Source of the DNA: Autumnicola tepida
GTDB lineage: Bacteria > Bacteroidota > Bacteroidia > Flavobacteriales > Flavobacteriaceae
Assembly (NCBI RefSeq): GCF_031846485.1
Contig: NZ_JAVRHQ010000016.1
Location: forward strand, 1 to 64,000
Length of the DNA stretch: 64,000 nucleotides
Direction of reading: 5' to 3'
Position numbers and translations under genes: made by a program. This document shows, piece after piece, positions 33,752 to 42,423 of the stretch. The first letter of the stretch is position 1. Every line of letters begins with the position of its first letter. A model generated the notes under the pieces. That model saw only the letters and a list, made by a program, of their open reading frames with translations. It made no database searches and was not told the DNA's origin.

Positions 33752-35296
33752 CTAGTAACCAGGATTTTGTACTAAATTTGCATTAACATCAATTTGCTCC
33801 TGAGGGATTGGCATAAGGTCTTTTCCTTCGGGTATAGTAATATCAAAATGCTCCTGGATATATTCCCTTTGTTCTCCAGACCGCCTAAGCAACCACCACA
33901 AAGAAAATTCTCCAACTAACTCATGACGATATTCTTCGAGAATAGCATCCATTAAATTACCATCCGGTACTTGAGTGAGCCCGGCCCTGTTCCTTATCCT
34001 CATTAAATAGTCCATAGCTGTTCCATCATCTCCCACCTTGTGGTAAGCCTCAGCAAGGCTTAACAGAACTTGGCCATAGCGCAGGAAGATAAGGTTTTGT
34101 CCACCAAAAATATCCGGGCCTGACCATCCATCAACTATTGGATTTCTCCAAAGTTTTACGGCATAATAACCTTCCCTCCCAGGAAGCCCATCAATACCTT
34201 TCCAGGGGTTTTCTTCAGTACCAAGAGTGTTTATTCCTCCAAAATTTTCCTGCACAACAGGATAATCTTCAATATTGATTTCAGGATCCGGATGCACATC
34301 GCCAGGGCCTATAACTGTTGGCAACTTCCTTTCATCTCCTTCTTCAAAAGATTGATATAATTGTTCTGTGGGAACAGCATATCCCCCTCCATTCCCAATT
34401 TCATTAGGCATATTAAAAGATTGTATAAAAGTTACATTATCATCCCGGCCCCACCCAAGATCTCCAGCATCATCATACAGTTGTACTTCAAAAATAGATT
34501 CTGGCCCGTTCTGGTTATCGTTGGCGTGAATTCTTAAGAATTCTTCCTCAAGCACATAATGCCCTTCTAATTGAGTATATGCATCTATGGCATTCTGATA
34601 TTCCCCAAGCCACATATACGCATTCCCCATGTAGGCATATGCGGCACCTTTGGTGATTCTTCCAATTTCGTCTCCAGGATAATCCCAGGGCAGATATTGC
34701 ACAGCATATTGCATATCTTCAATTACCTGTCTAAAAACTTCTTCCTGGCTATTTCGGGGGGCTTGTGGGTTTTCTATTAATTCTGCAGGTTGTAACACAA
34801 GAGGTACACCCCCAAAATTAGAGGACATCATAGAATATAAAATACCACGTAAAGCCATGGATTCGGAAACAAGACGATGACCATAATCTGCCTCTATATT
34901 TCCCTGGTCTATCATATTATTTATGTTATAGATAGCATTATTAGCCCTTCCAATACCCATATAGTTTTGCGTCCACATCGCATTTAAAGGCTGAAAAGTT
35001 ACCGGTACTTGAAAGGTTTGAAAAAATGCATCGGATCCAATATTCTTAAAATCCTGTGATAAAAAATTCGCCGGATAAAAAATAGCTTTTGTAAGATACT
35101 CAACTGGGCCACCATGAAACGTATCATAAATACTGGTTACTACTGCTGAAGCAGTTTCAGGATCGTTAAACACGATTTCATCGGTAAGGCCATCGTACCT
35201 CTCATCTACTAAATAATCGTCGGAACAACCGGCTACTCCATAAAGGAGCAGGAAGGCCGCCATAATTTTCTTTCCTTTTGATTTTATCTTGTTCAT
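33752..35296 (-). CDS. SusD/RagB-like lipoprotein (second pair)
   Basis: 514 residues, lipobox GVAGC (Cys24). SusD features: NNAIYNINNMID, SESMALRGILYSMMSSNFGG, ITKGAAYAYMGNAYMWLGEY, and the C-terminal FLRYGQVLLSLAEAYHKVG followed by EYRHELVGEFSLWWLLRRSG. It pairs with the susC gene 12 bp upstream. The protein is not a close copy of the first SusD in the window, so the two pairs probably bind different chain types (for example mannan versus glucomannan). This is inference from the separate operons; nothing in the sequence fixes the ligand. Confidence 0.95.
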   Translation of the reverse strand: MNKIKSKGKKIMAAFLLLYGVAGCSDDYLVDERYDGLTDEIVFNDPETASAVVTSIYDTFHGGPVEYLTKAIFYPANFLSQDFKNIGSDAFFQTFQVPVTFQPLNAMWTQNYMGIGRANNAIYNINNMIDQGNIEADYGHRLVSESMALRGILYSMMSSNFGGVPLVLQPAELIENPQAPRNSQEEVFRQVIEDMQYAVQYLPWDYPGDEIGRITKGAAYAYMGNAYMWLGEYQNAIDAYTQLEGHYVLEEEFLRIHANDNQNGPESIFEVQLYDDAGDLGWGRDDNVTFIQSFNMPNEIGNGGGYAVPTEQLYQSFEEGDERKLPTVIGPGDVHPDPEINIEDYPVVQENFGGINTLGTEENPWKGIDGLPGREGYYAVKLWRNPIVDGWSGPDIFGGQNLIFLRYGQVLLSLAEAYHKVGDDGTAMDYLMRIRNRAGLTQVPDGNLMDAILEEYRHELVGEFSLWWLLRRSGEQREYIQEHFDITIPEGKDLMPIPQEQIDVNANLVQNPGY

Positions 35297-35308
35297 ATCT
35301 AAAATGTT

Positions 35309-38300
35309 TTAAAATTGTAAATTAACTCCCAATGTAAAGGTTGGTGTTGTAGGATAAGCACCAAAGTCTATACCTCGTGACTGTACGCCACCAAGCCCGT
35401 CTATATCATTAGCTATACCTACTTCAGGATCCATACCACTATAGCTGGTAAGGGTAACAAGGTTTTGCCCGCTTATATATACCTTGGCATTTGTAAGACC
35501 CACAGGCTTTATGACATCTTGGGTAAAATTGTAAGCCAACTGAATATTCCTCAATCGTAAGAAAGATCCGTCTTCAACAAAATAATCGGACACGCGGTTG
35601 TTCTGATTGACATCTGCGATTACTGCCCGTGCATAAGTATTAGAAGGATTTTCAGGAGTCCACCTGTTGTTATAGTATTCTTCACTTACATTAGTATAAG
35701 CATTATTAAGGCCATAACCACCAGCAGTTTCAAGTTCTACTTTAACAAAATTAAGTATATCGTTACCATAGGTACCATAAAGCGCAATACCAAGCTCCCA
35801 GTTTTTATAAGTTCCGTTAAAATTTACACCTCCATAAAAGTCGGGAAAAGGGCTTCCTATTACTTCCCTATCTGCTGCTGTAATTTCGTTATCGCCATTT
35901 AAGTCCACAAACCTTCTATCTCCAGGTGCAATTGGCATAGTACCGGTAGATTCCTGGTAAGTACCATCTGGTGCCTGTTCATTTAGCGCATTTATTTCAG
36001 ACTGCGTCTGGAATATTCCATTGGTTCTATAACCATAAAAAGTGCCTACGTTACCACCCACGTAAGAACGGGTAAAGCCTAACCAGCTATCTACAAAATT
36101 AGGCACAAAATTAGTGTCGAACGTAAGAAAATCCTGTGTATTGGTTAACTCGGTAATTTCATTATGGATGGTGGTAAAGTTAGCTGATAAATCCCACCGA
36201 AAATTGCCTTCATTGTTCCTGTAGCCCAGAAGTAATTCCAGACCACGGTTTACTACATTACCTGCATTAACTGCTCTTGAAGTAAACCCATTTTGCGAAG
36301 GGATAGTTTCCGGTATAAGAAAATCTTCAGCAGATTTACGAAAATAATCAGCAGTAAAATAAATGCTTTCATCAAACAACTCGATATCCAAACCAATGTT
36401 AGTTTGTACCTGGGATTCCCAGGTAAGTTCAGGATTTGCCAAAGTTTCTGGCGCCAAACCTGCCACGGGCTGACCACCAAACACATAGCCGGAATTGTTT
36501 GTGGAAGCACCGCTTGTATAGGTGGTTAAAAACTGGAACGGCTCTATACCCTGGCTATTACCGGTTTTACCCCAGCTTCCCCTGAGTTTTAGCAAATCGA
36601 ATCCTGAATCTTCCATAAATGGTTCTTCGTCAATATTCCATCCGGCAGCTACAGATGGGAAAGTTCCGTAAAGATTATCTTCATTAAATTTATTACCTAC
36701 ACCATCCCTTCTAACTGTAGCAGTAAGATTGTAACGATCTTTAAAAGTATAATTTACTCTGGCAAACGTACTGGCAAAAGTTTCAGTTCCCCATGTACCG
36801 GATCTACCAGTAACCTCATCTGCAGCAGCAAGGTCTCTAAGGTCGTTACTTAAAAACCCTCTGGATTCTACATAAATATTTTTAAACTTGTTTTTTTGGG
36901 CAGAAGCTCCAAACAAAGCCTCAATCCGGTGGTCTCCAAAAGTTTTTTTATATTCCAATAAAACTTCAGCCAAATATTCATTAAAAGTGTTCTGATCTAT
37001 AGAGTATGTGGCAGAAGGATTATTGTCTGAATTGGCACTACCCCTGTTGTAGCTGGGCAAGAAATTCCAACCCGCATAGTTTTGTGACTGGAAACCAAAT
37101 TTACCGGTAGCTTTAAAGCCTTCAAGAAAATCGTATTCTAAGGCAAGATTCCCTAAAAGATTATTGGTACCATTATCTGTATCATTCTGTAGCGCACTTC
37201 CTAACACGTTGCTGGTGGTTCCCAACAAACCTGTATCTGTGAATGCGCCGTAATTACCATTGCCATCGTAGGGTAAGTTAGTGCCGGTCCTGTCGTCGAG
37301 GTAAGGTACATTTGTAAAAAGCTGCACCATTCCGTAATAACCTGGGGCAAGGTTCTGGTAAGTTTCAGAATATGCATATTTTACATCTGCCCTGGCAGAA
37401 AGATTTTCAAGAATATCAAAATCTGCATTAAGATTAATATTATACCTTTTATATGAAGAAGCTATCGCAATACCATCTTCATCAATCATCCCTACACTTA
37501 AAGAAGTTCGGGCCCTTTCACCACCACCACGAACACTAACAGTATGTCCTTGTCTAAAGCCGGTATCAAAAGCATAATCCTGCCAATTAATATCAGTTAA
37601 ACTTTCAGGATTTCGCCATTCTTCCAACACCTGTTGATTTTGGCTTTCACCCAATTCCAATGCAAAATCAGACCACTGGTCTACATTAAGCATATCAATT
37701 TCGTCTGGTTCAGACTGTATCCCAACCCAAGAATCTATGGTGACAGTTACTTTATCCCGAACTCCTCTTTTAGTTTTAATAATAACTACCCCTGCATTGG
37801 CTCTTACACCATATATGGCCGCTGCCGAAGCATCTTTTAAAATAGATATACTTTCGATATCGTTAGGGTTAAGAAAAGAAATGTCCTGAGTCGGGAAACC
37901 ATCAACCACATAAAGAGGTTCATTATTACCAAAAGAGCCTATACCCCTTATATTTACAGAAACCGATGAGCCTGGGCTGCCTGAATTTGAAGTAATTTGC
38001 ACACCGGCAGTCTTACCCTGCAGCGCTTCGTTAACCGATGTTGCCGGAAACTTTTCTATCTCTTCACTCGACACAGTACCGATAGCTCCTGTTAAATCCC
38101 TACGTGTGGTACTACCGTAAGCTACCAGAACAACTTCATCTAGCCCGCTGGCAGAATTTTGCAATACAACATCTATAGTTTCTTTGCCCCCCACTTGCAC
38201 CACCTGATCTTGCATCCCGATATAGCTAAAAACCAACCGGTTTTGAGGAGTAATGTTCTCTATGGTATAATACCCATCAAAATCGGTAATTACACCCTTT

Positions 38301-38452
38301 GAAGTTCCTTCAACAACAACATTGACACTGGGTAATGGAACCCCAGAAGTATCGGTAACAGTTCCAGAAACCGTTTTCGTTTGCGCAAAAGCAACATTTA
38401 CTACAAGAAAAAACAGTAACCTTAAAACAATTTTTAGTTTATTCATATTCAT
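35309..38452 (-). CDS. SusC-like TonB-dependent transporter (second pair)
   Basis: 1047 residues. A signal peptide (ending NVAFAQ) is followed by a carboxypeptidase-D-like domain (TVSGTVTDTSGVPLPSVNV), a TonB box region (DEVVLVAYGSTTRRD), the plug with SVNIRGIGSFGNNEPLYVVDG, and a C-terminal barrel ending PTFTLGVNLQF. It is the first gene of the leftward operon susC-susD-epimerase, divergent from the GH9 operon. There is no sigma-factor signalling extension. The substrate is probably a beta-mannan- or glucomannan-derived oligosaccharide, judged by the divergent GH9-GH26-clan-A operon. Confidence 0.96.
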   Translation of the reverse strand: MNMNKLKIVLRLLFFLVVNVAFAQTKTVSGTVTDTSGVPLPSVNVVVEGTSKGVITDFDGYYTIENITPQNRLVFSYIGMQDQVVQVGGKETIDVVLQNSASGLDEVVLVAYGSTTRRDLTGAIGTVSSEEIEKFPATSVNEALQGKTAGVQITSNSGSPGSSVSVNIRGIGSFGNNEPLYVVDGFPTQDISFLNPNDIESISILKDASAAAIYGVRANAGVVIIKTKRGVRDKVTVTIDSWVGIQSEPDEIDMLNVDQWSDFALELGESQNQQVLEEWRNPESLTDINWQDYAFDTGFRQGHTVSVRGGGERARTSLSVGMIDEDGIAIASSYKRYNINLNADFDILENLSARADVKYAYSETYQNLAPGYYGMVQLFTNVPYLDDRTGTNLPYDGNGNYGAFTDTGLLGTTSNVLGSALQNDTDNGTNNLLGNLALEYDFLEGFKATGKFGFQSQNYAGWNFLPSYNRGSANSDNNPSATYSIDQNTFNEYLAEVLLEYKKTFGDHRIEALFGASAQKNKFKNIYVESRGFLSNDLRDLAAADEVTGRSGTWGTETFASTFARVNYTFKDRYNLTATVRRDGVGNKFNEDNLYGTFPSVAAGWNIDEEPFMEDSGFDLLKLRGSWGKTGNSQGIEPFQFLTTYTSGASTNNSGYVFGGQPVAGLAPETLANPELTWESQVQTNIGLDIELFDESIYFTADYFRKSAEDFLIPETIPSQNGFTSRAVNAGNVVNRGLELLLGYRNNEGNFRWDLSANFTTIHNEITELTNTQDFLTFDTNFVPNFVDSWLGFTRSYVGGNVGTFYGYRTNGIFQTQSEINALNEQAPDGTYQESTGTMPIAPGDRRFVDLNGDNEITAADREVIGSPFPDFYGGVNFNGTYKNWELGIALYGTYGNDILNFVKVELETAGGYGLNNAYTNVSEEYYNNRWTPENPSNTYARAVIADVNQNNRVSDYFVEDGSFLRLRNIQLAYNFTQDVIKPVGLTNAKVYISGQNLVTLTSYSGMDPEVGIANDIDGLGGVQSRGIDFGAYPTTPTFTLGVNLQF

Positions 38453-38935
38453 TATTTAAAATTACATGATTCAAATTTTTTTATACAAGGTGTCTTAGAA
38501 GCAAAAAACATGGTGGTTAGACCGCTAAAATTTTTAGCTTTTATAGTAGTAATCTATAACAAGTTAATTTCATGGAGATAATTTTACGCCCCTTGATATG
38601 GAAAAAAATATACTTAAGGAATAATATTTATTACTTAACCGAATATATAACAGCCCTGCTTCTAAGGTTGCAAATTAAAATATACTGCTAAGCTGTTTTT
38701 AATATTATTTTATCAATTCCTAATAATATTATATCCACCATACATAATTCCCAAAAAAAAACAGATCTAAATTTATAAATCAATAAATAACCACCTCCTT
38801 CCAAAAAACAAGATCTCTTTCAAATAAAGAATCCAATTTATGAACTATTGAAAAAATCATATCCGTAAATGATAAAAAAGTATTAATTATAACTTCAATC
38901 ATTCCCCTAGTTTTATTCATTAAATTTTTCTTGAA
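38453..38935. promoter_or_regulatory. divergent promoter region, susC2 / GH9 operon
   Basis: 483 bp, strongly A/T-rich, no gene. It carries the quasi-palindrome GCTAAAATTTTTAGC at 38524-38538 (72 bp from the susC2 start) and a perfect inverted repeat TAATATTATT (38700-38709) with AATAATATTA (38722-38731) near the middle. Both are candidate regulator sites for coordinated control of the two divergent operons. No clear TAnnTTTG box was found. Confidence 0.5.
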
Positions 38936-41428
38936 ATGAAGATACTGTTTCGTACTTTACTATTGCTTTGCACAGCAAATATTTATGCTCAGCAAACTAC
39001 CGATTCCTCAGAAGTTTTTACCATTAATAACCAGGAATACCTGGAAAGAAGAGGAGCAAATGTAATGTTGGCACACGATTTTTATCCCGAAAGCCACCAG
39101 GGCGGAGTTGGGATTATCCAGAATGGTTTACGTGTGGCGACTAATGGCGACCTAAGGCTGGAACCTACGCCGGGTCAATGGCAGCCGGTTCCCAAAGTCG
39201 GGGAAAGAATGGTAAATCGTGAAGAGAATACCATCAGCGTTAGGATGAGCTATCCAGATCCTTCCAAAGACCGTACAGGTTTTAATCCAATTGTTTATCC
39301 CGATCTGGATTTTTCGTACACCTTAAAAGTAAAGCCGGAAGGGAAATCTTTCCGGATTATAGTAGACCTGGATGAGCCTTTGCCCGAAGAATGGGTTGGC
39401 AAAGTAGGAATGAATATGGAATTGTTCCCGGGTATTCTCTTCGGAAAATCTTATTACATGGACGAGGATTTTGGCATCTTTAACCGGCAGGCCAACGGCC
39501 CCGGGTTTTATGATGAAGATGGCGAATTTCAGCTGAAACCGATGGCTACGGGTAAGGAACTGGTGGTTGTACCTGAAGATCCAAAACAAACCTTAAGCAT
39601 TAAAAATGTTGGTGATAATGAGCTTAAATTAATAGATGGCCGTGCCCGCCACAGTAATGGCTGGTTTGTGGTGCGGTCTCTCGTACCTGCCGGGGCAACT
39701 AAAGGCGCTATAGAATGGCTGGTTACGCCAAATGTGGTAGAAAATTTCACTTACGATCCTGTGGTCCAGGTTTCTCAGGTGGGGTATCACCCGGAACAGG
39801 AAAAGATCGCGGTTATTGAAACCGATAAAAACGATAATAAATTACAGGAAGCGAAATTATTAAAAGTGAAGCCGGAAGGTGGCTTTTCCGAAGTAATATC
39901 AGAAAAACCACAGCAATGGGGGGATTTTCTCCGCTACCGCTACTACCAATTAGATTTTTCCGTAGTAAAAGACCCGGGAATGTACGTGGTGAAATATGGC
40001 GATTATACCACAGAACCTTTTCAGATTAATAAAGATGTTTTTAAAAGGGATGTATGGCAACCTACGCTGGAATATTTTCTTCCCGTACAAATGTGCCACA
40101 TGCGCGTGAATGACCGCTATAAGGTATGGCATGGCCTGTGCCATATGGACGATGCACGCATGGCTCCTATAGATAGCAACCACTTTGACGGATACCTGCA
40201 GGGGACCAAAACCCTTACTAAATATGAACCGGGAGAGCATGTACCCGGGATCAATATTGGGGGCTGGCATGATGCCGGGGATTATGACCTTAGGGTAGAA
40301 TCCCAGGCTTCAACCATTCAGGGACTGGCGCATGTTTATGAAATCTTCAGGGTAGATTATGACAATACCAGCATAGACGAGGATACTCGGGTTGTGGAAA
40401 TTATGAGGCCAGATGGCAAACCCGATGTACTTCAGCAGATAGAGCATGGAACTTTATCTATCGTGGGAGGATATGAGTCTATGGACAGGTTTTACCGCGG
40501 AATTATTGTTCCCACTAAAAGACAGTATGTGCTGCTGGGTGATCCCGTAAACCATAGCGACAACGAAATTTTTTCAAATAAGCCGCAGGATGAAACTATC
40601 CCTGTAGGGCTTGAAGGCGCTCCAGATGATCGATGGGTTTTTACTGAAGTTAATCCTGGCCGGGAATTAAATACCGCGGCAGCCCTTGCTGCTGTTGCCC
40701 GTGTTCTTAAAGATTATAATCCAGAACTGGCAGATAAAAGTTTAAACATTGCTGAAGAAATATGGAGTACTACCCAACCAGAGAACCAGCTCCAGAAGGT
40801 GATGCTCGCAGTAGAATTGCTGCGCACCACAAAAGAGCAAAAGTATGCCGATTTCCTGACTGCTAATACCGCCCTTATCTCCAAAAATATTGATCGTACC
40901 GGATGGGTGGTTGGCCCTGCCATGCCGCTTATTAGCAACCAGAAATTTAAAAATGAAGTGCGCACCGCGGTAAAAGGATATTTCAGGACGGTAGAGAAAC
41001 AAGGAGAAAAGACTCCTTATGGAATGCCCTATGAACCTAATATCTGGGGTGCCGGCTGGGGCATCCAGGATTTTGGTGTGAAACAATATTATTTGCATAC
41101 CAGCTTTCCGGAAATCTTTCCGAAGAAATATATGTTAAATGCTATGAATTTTGTACTTGGGGTACATCCCGGGGTAAATACTTCTTCCTTTGCCTCTGGT
41201 GTTGGTTCGCGTTCCCTTACCCAGGCATACGGCATGAACCGCGGGGAATTTTATTTTATTCCCGGCGGGATAGGTTCCGGTACGGCATTAATACGCCCTG
41301 ATTTTCCCGAACTCCTGGAATGGCCGTTTTTATGGCAACAAACCGAATATGTTTTAGGTGGAGGAACTACAGATTACCTGTTCCTTATCCTTGCAGCTGA
41401 TGAGCTTCTAAATAAAACAACAAATTAA
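38936..41428 (+). CDS. GH9 endo-glucanase with long N-terminal extension
   Basis: 830 residues, signal peptide ending NIYAQ (about 19). Residues 20-270 form an extra beta-rich domain not typical of plain GH9 enzymes. An Ig-like CelD_N domain follows (about 274-364, VSQVGYHPEQEKIAVI), then the (alpha/alpha)6 GH9 barrel. The catalytic base lies in GGWHDAGDYDLRVES (Asp446/Asp449) and the acid is probably Glu804 in WQQTEYVLGG near the C terminus. It would cut beta-1,4-glucosyl links of cellulose or glucomannan. It heads an operon with GH26 5 bp later and a clan-A hydrolase, so glucomannan is the likely target. Exo or endo mode is not decidable. Confidence 0.88.
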   Translation: MKILFRTLLLLCTANIYAQQTTDSSEVFTINNQEYLERRGANVMLAHDFYPESHQGGVGIIQNGLRVATNGDLRLEPTPGQWQPVPKVGERMVNREENTISVRMSYPDPSKDRTGFNPIVYPDLDFSYTLKVKPEGKSFRIIVDLDEPLPEEWVGKVGMNMELFPGILFGKSYYMDEDFGIFNRQANGPGFYDEDGEFQLKPMATGKELVVVPEDPKQTLSIKNVGDNELKLIDGRARHSNGWFVVRSLVPAGATKGAIEWLVTPNVVENFTYDPVVQVSQVGYHPEQEKIAVIETDKNDNKLQEAKLLKVKPEGGFSEVISEKPQQWGDFLRYRYYQLDFSVVKDPGMYVVKYGDYTTEPFQINKDVFKRDVWQPTLEYFLPVQMCHMRVNDRYKVWHGLCHMDDARMAPIDSNHFDGYLQGTKTLTKYEPGEHVPGINIGGWHDAGDYDLRVESQASTIQGLAHVYEIFRVDYDNTSIDEDTRVVEIMRPDGKPDVLQQIEHGTLSIVGGYESMDRFYRGIIVPTKRQYVLLGDPVNHSDNEIFSNKPQDETIPVGLEGAPDDRWVFTEVNPGRELNTAAALAAVARVLKDYNPELADKSLNIAEEIWSTTQPENQLQKVMLAVELLRTTKEQKYADFLTANTALISKNIDRTGWVVGPAMPLISNQKFKNEVRTAVKGYFRTVEKQGEKTPYGMPYEPNIWGAGWGIQDFGVKQYYLHTSFPEIFPKKYMLNAMNFVLGVHPGVNTSSFASGVGSRSLTQAYGMNRGEFYFIPGGIGSGTALIRPDFPELLEWPFLWQQTEYVLGGGTTDYLFLILAADELLNKTTN

Positions 41429-41433
41429 TTCTA

Positions 41434-42423
41434 ATGAAAAAGATACTTTTAATAGTTTGTTCCCTTGCTACTACCTCAGGTTTTTCGCAAAGCCTGGTGA
41501 ATAAAAATGCCACTGCAGAGGCCAGGGAATTATATATGTATATCGCGAATATTGGTGACAGTATTCTCGCCGGGCAGCATAGTTACAATGAGGAACCTGC
41601 CAAATATTATAACAAAGCTGAAGAAATTGCGGGCCAGTACCCCGCGGTCTGGGGCACCGATTTTTACTGGAACCGAAAGGAAAATCCCGGTGACCGAATT
41701 GTGGAAGCCGCTAAACAAAAACATAAGGAGGGTGCTATTGTAACCCTTATGTGGCACGTGGGAAGGCCCACAGACGACGCGCCTTATGGCTGGAAAGAAA
41801 GCGTGCAAAATACGTTATCTGATACAGAATGGCAGGAGCTGGTCACCCCGGGAACTGCACTACACAAGAGATGGCTGGAGCAGGTAGATGTTATTGCTGA
41901 ACCTCTTAAACAATTACAGCAAGCAAATATCCCTGTATTATGGAGACCTTACCATGAAATGAACGGAGTGTGGTTTTGGTGGGGAAATAAAAAAGGCCCC
42001 GATGGCTATCAAAAACTTTGGAAGCAGTTATATGAAAGACTTGTTAATCATCACAAACTAAATAACCTCATCTGGGTTTGGAATGCCAATGGCCCGAGGG
42101 ACATCCCGCAGGATGAAGCCTATAGCTACAAAGATTTTTATCCAGGAAGAGACTATGTTGATATCCTGGCGACCGATGTATACCATTCTGACTATGAACA
42201 AAAGGACTATGAAGAATTACTCCAGCTGGCAGATGGAAAACCTGTTGCCCTTGGAGAAGTAGGAGAATTGCCAAAACCAGCCATTCTGGAGGCACAGCCA
42301 AAATGGTCCTGGTTTATGGTGTGGTCCAATTGGCTGGAAACTGCGAATACGCCTGAAAGAGTAAAGGAAATTTATAATTACCCAAAAATCCTAACCCGAA
42401 ATGAAATTGAAATCCATGAATAA
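41434..42423 (+). CDS. GH26 beta-mannanase (secreted)
   Basis: 329 residues with a signal peptide ending SGFSQ (about 19) and no lipobox. Acid/base Glu175 in WRPYHEMNGVWFWWG and nucleophile Glu275 in ALGEVGELP; MWHVGRPTDDAPYGWKE near 106 is a substrate-side loop common in Bacteroidota GH26. It is the shortest of the three GH26 proteins here and lacks linker or anchor, suggesting a periplasmic enzyme acting on imported oligosaccharides. It sits 5 bp after the GH9 gene, and its last codons overlap the start of the next gene, so it is part of one tight operon. Confidence 0.93.
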   Translation: MKKILLIVCSLATTSGFSQSLVNKNATAEARELYMYIANIGDSILAGQHSYNEEPAKYYNKAEEIAGQYPAVWGTDFYWNRKENPGDRIVEAAKQKHKEGAIVTLMWHVGRPTDDAPYGWKESVQNTLSDTEWQELVTPGTALHKRWLEQVDVIAEPLKQLQQANIPVLWRPYHEMNGVWFWWGNKKGPDGYQKLWKQLYERLVNHHKLNNLIWVWNANGPRDIPQDEAYSYKDFYPGRDYVDILATDVYHSDYEQKDYEELLQLADGKPVALGEVGELPKPAILEAQPKWSWFMVWSNWLETANTPERVKEIYNYPKILTRNEIEIHE

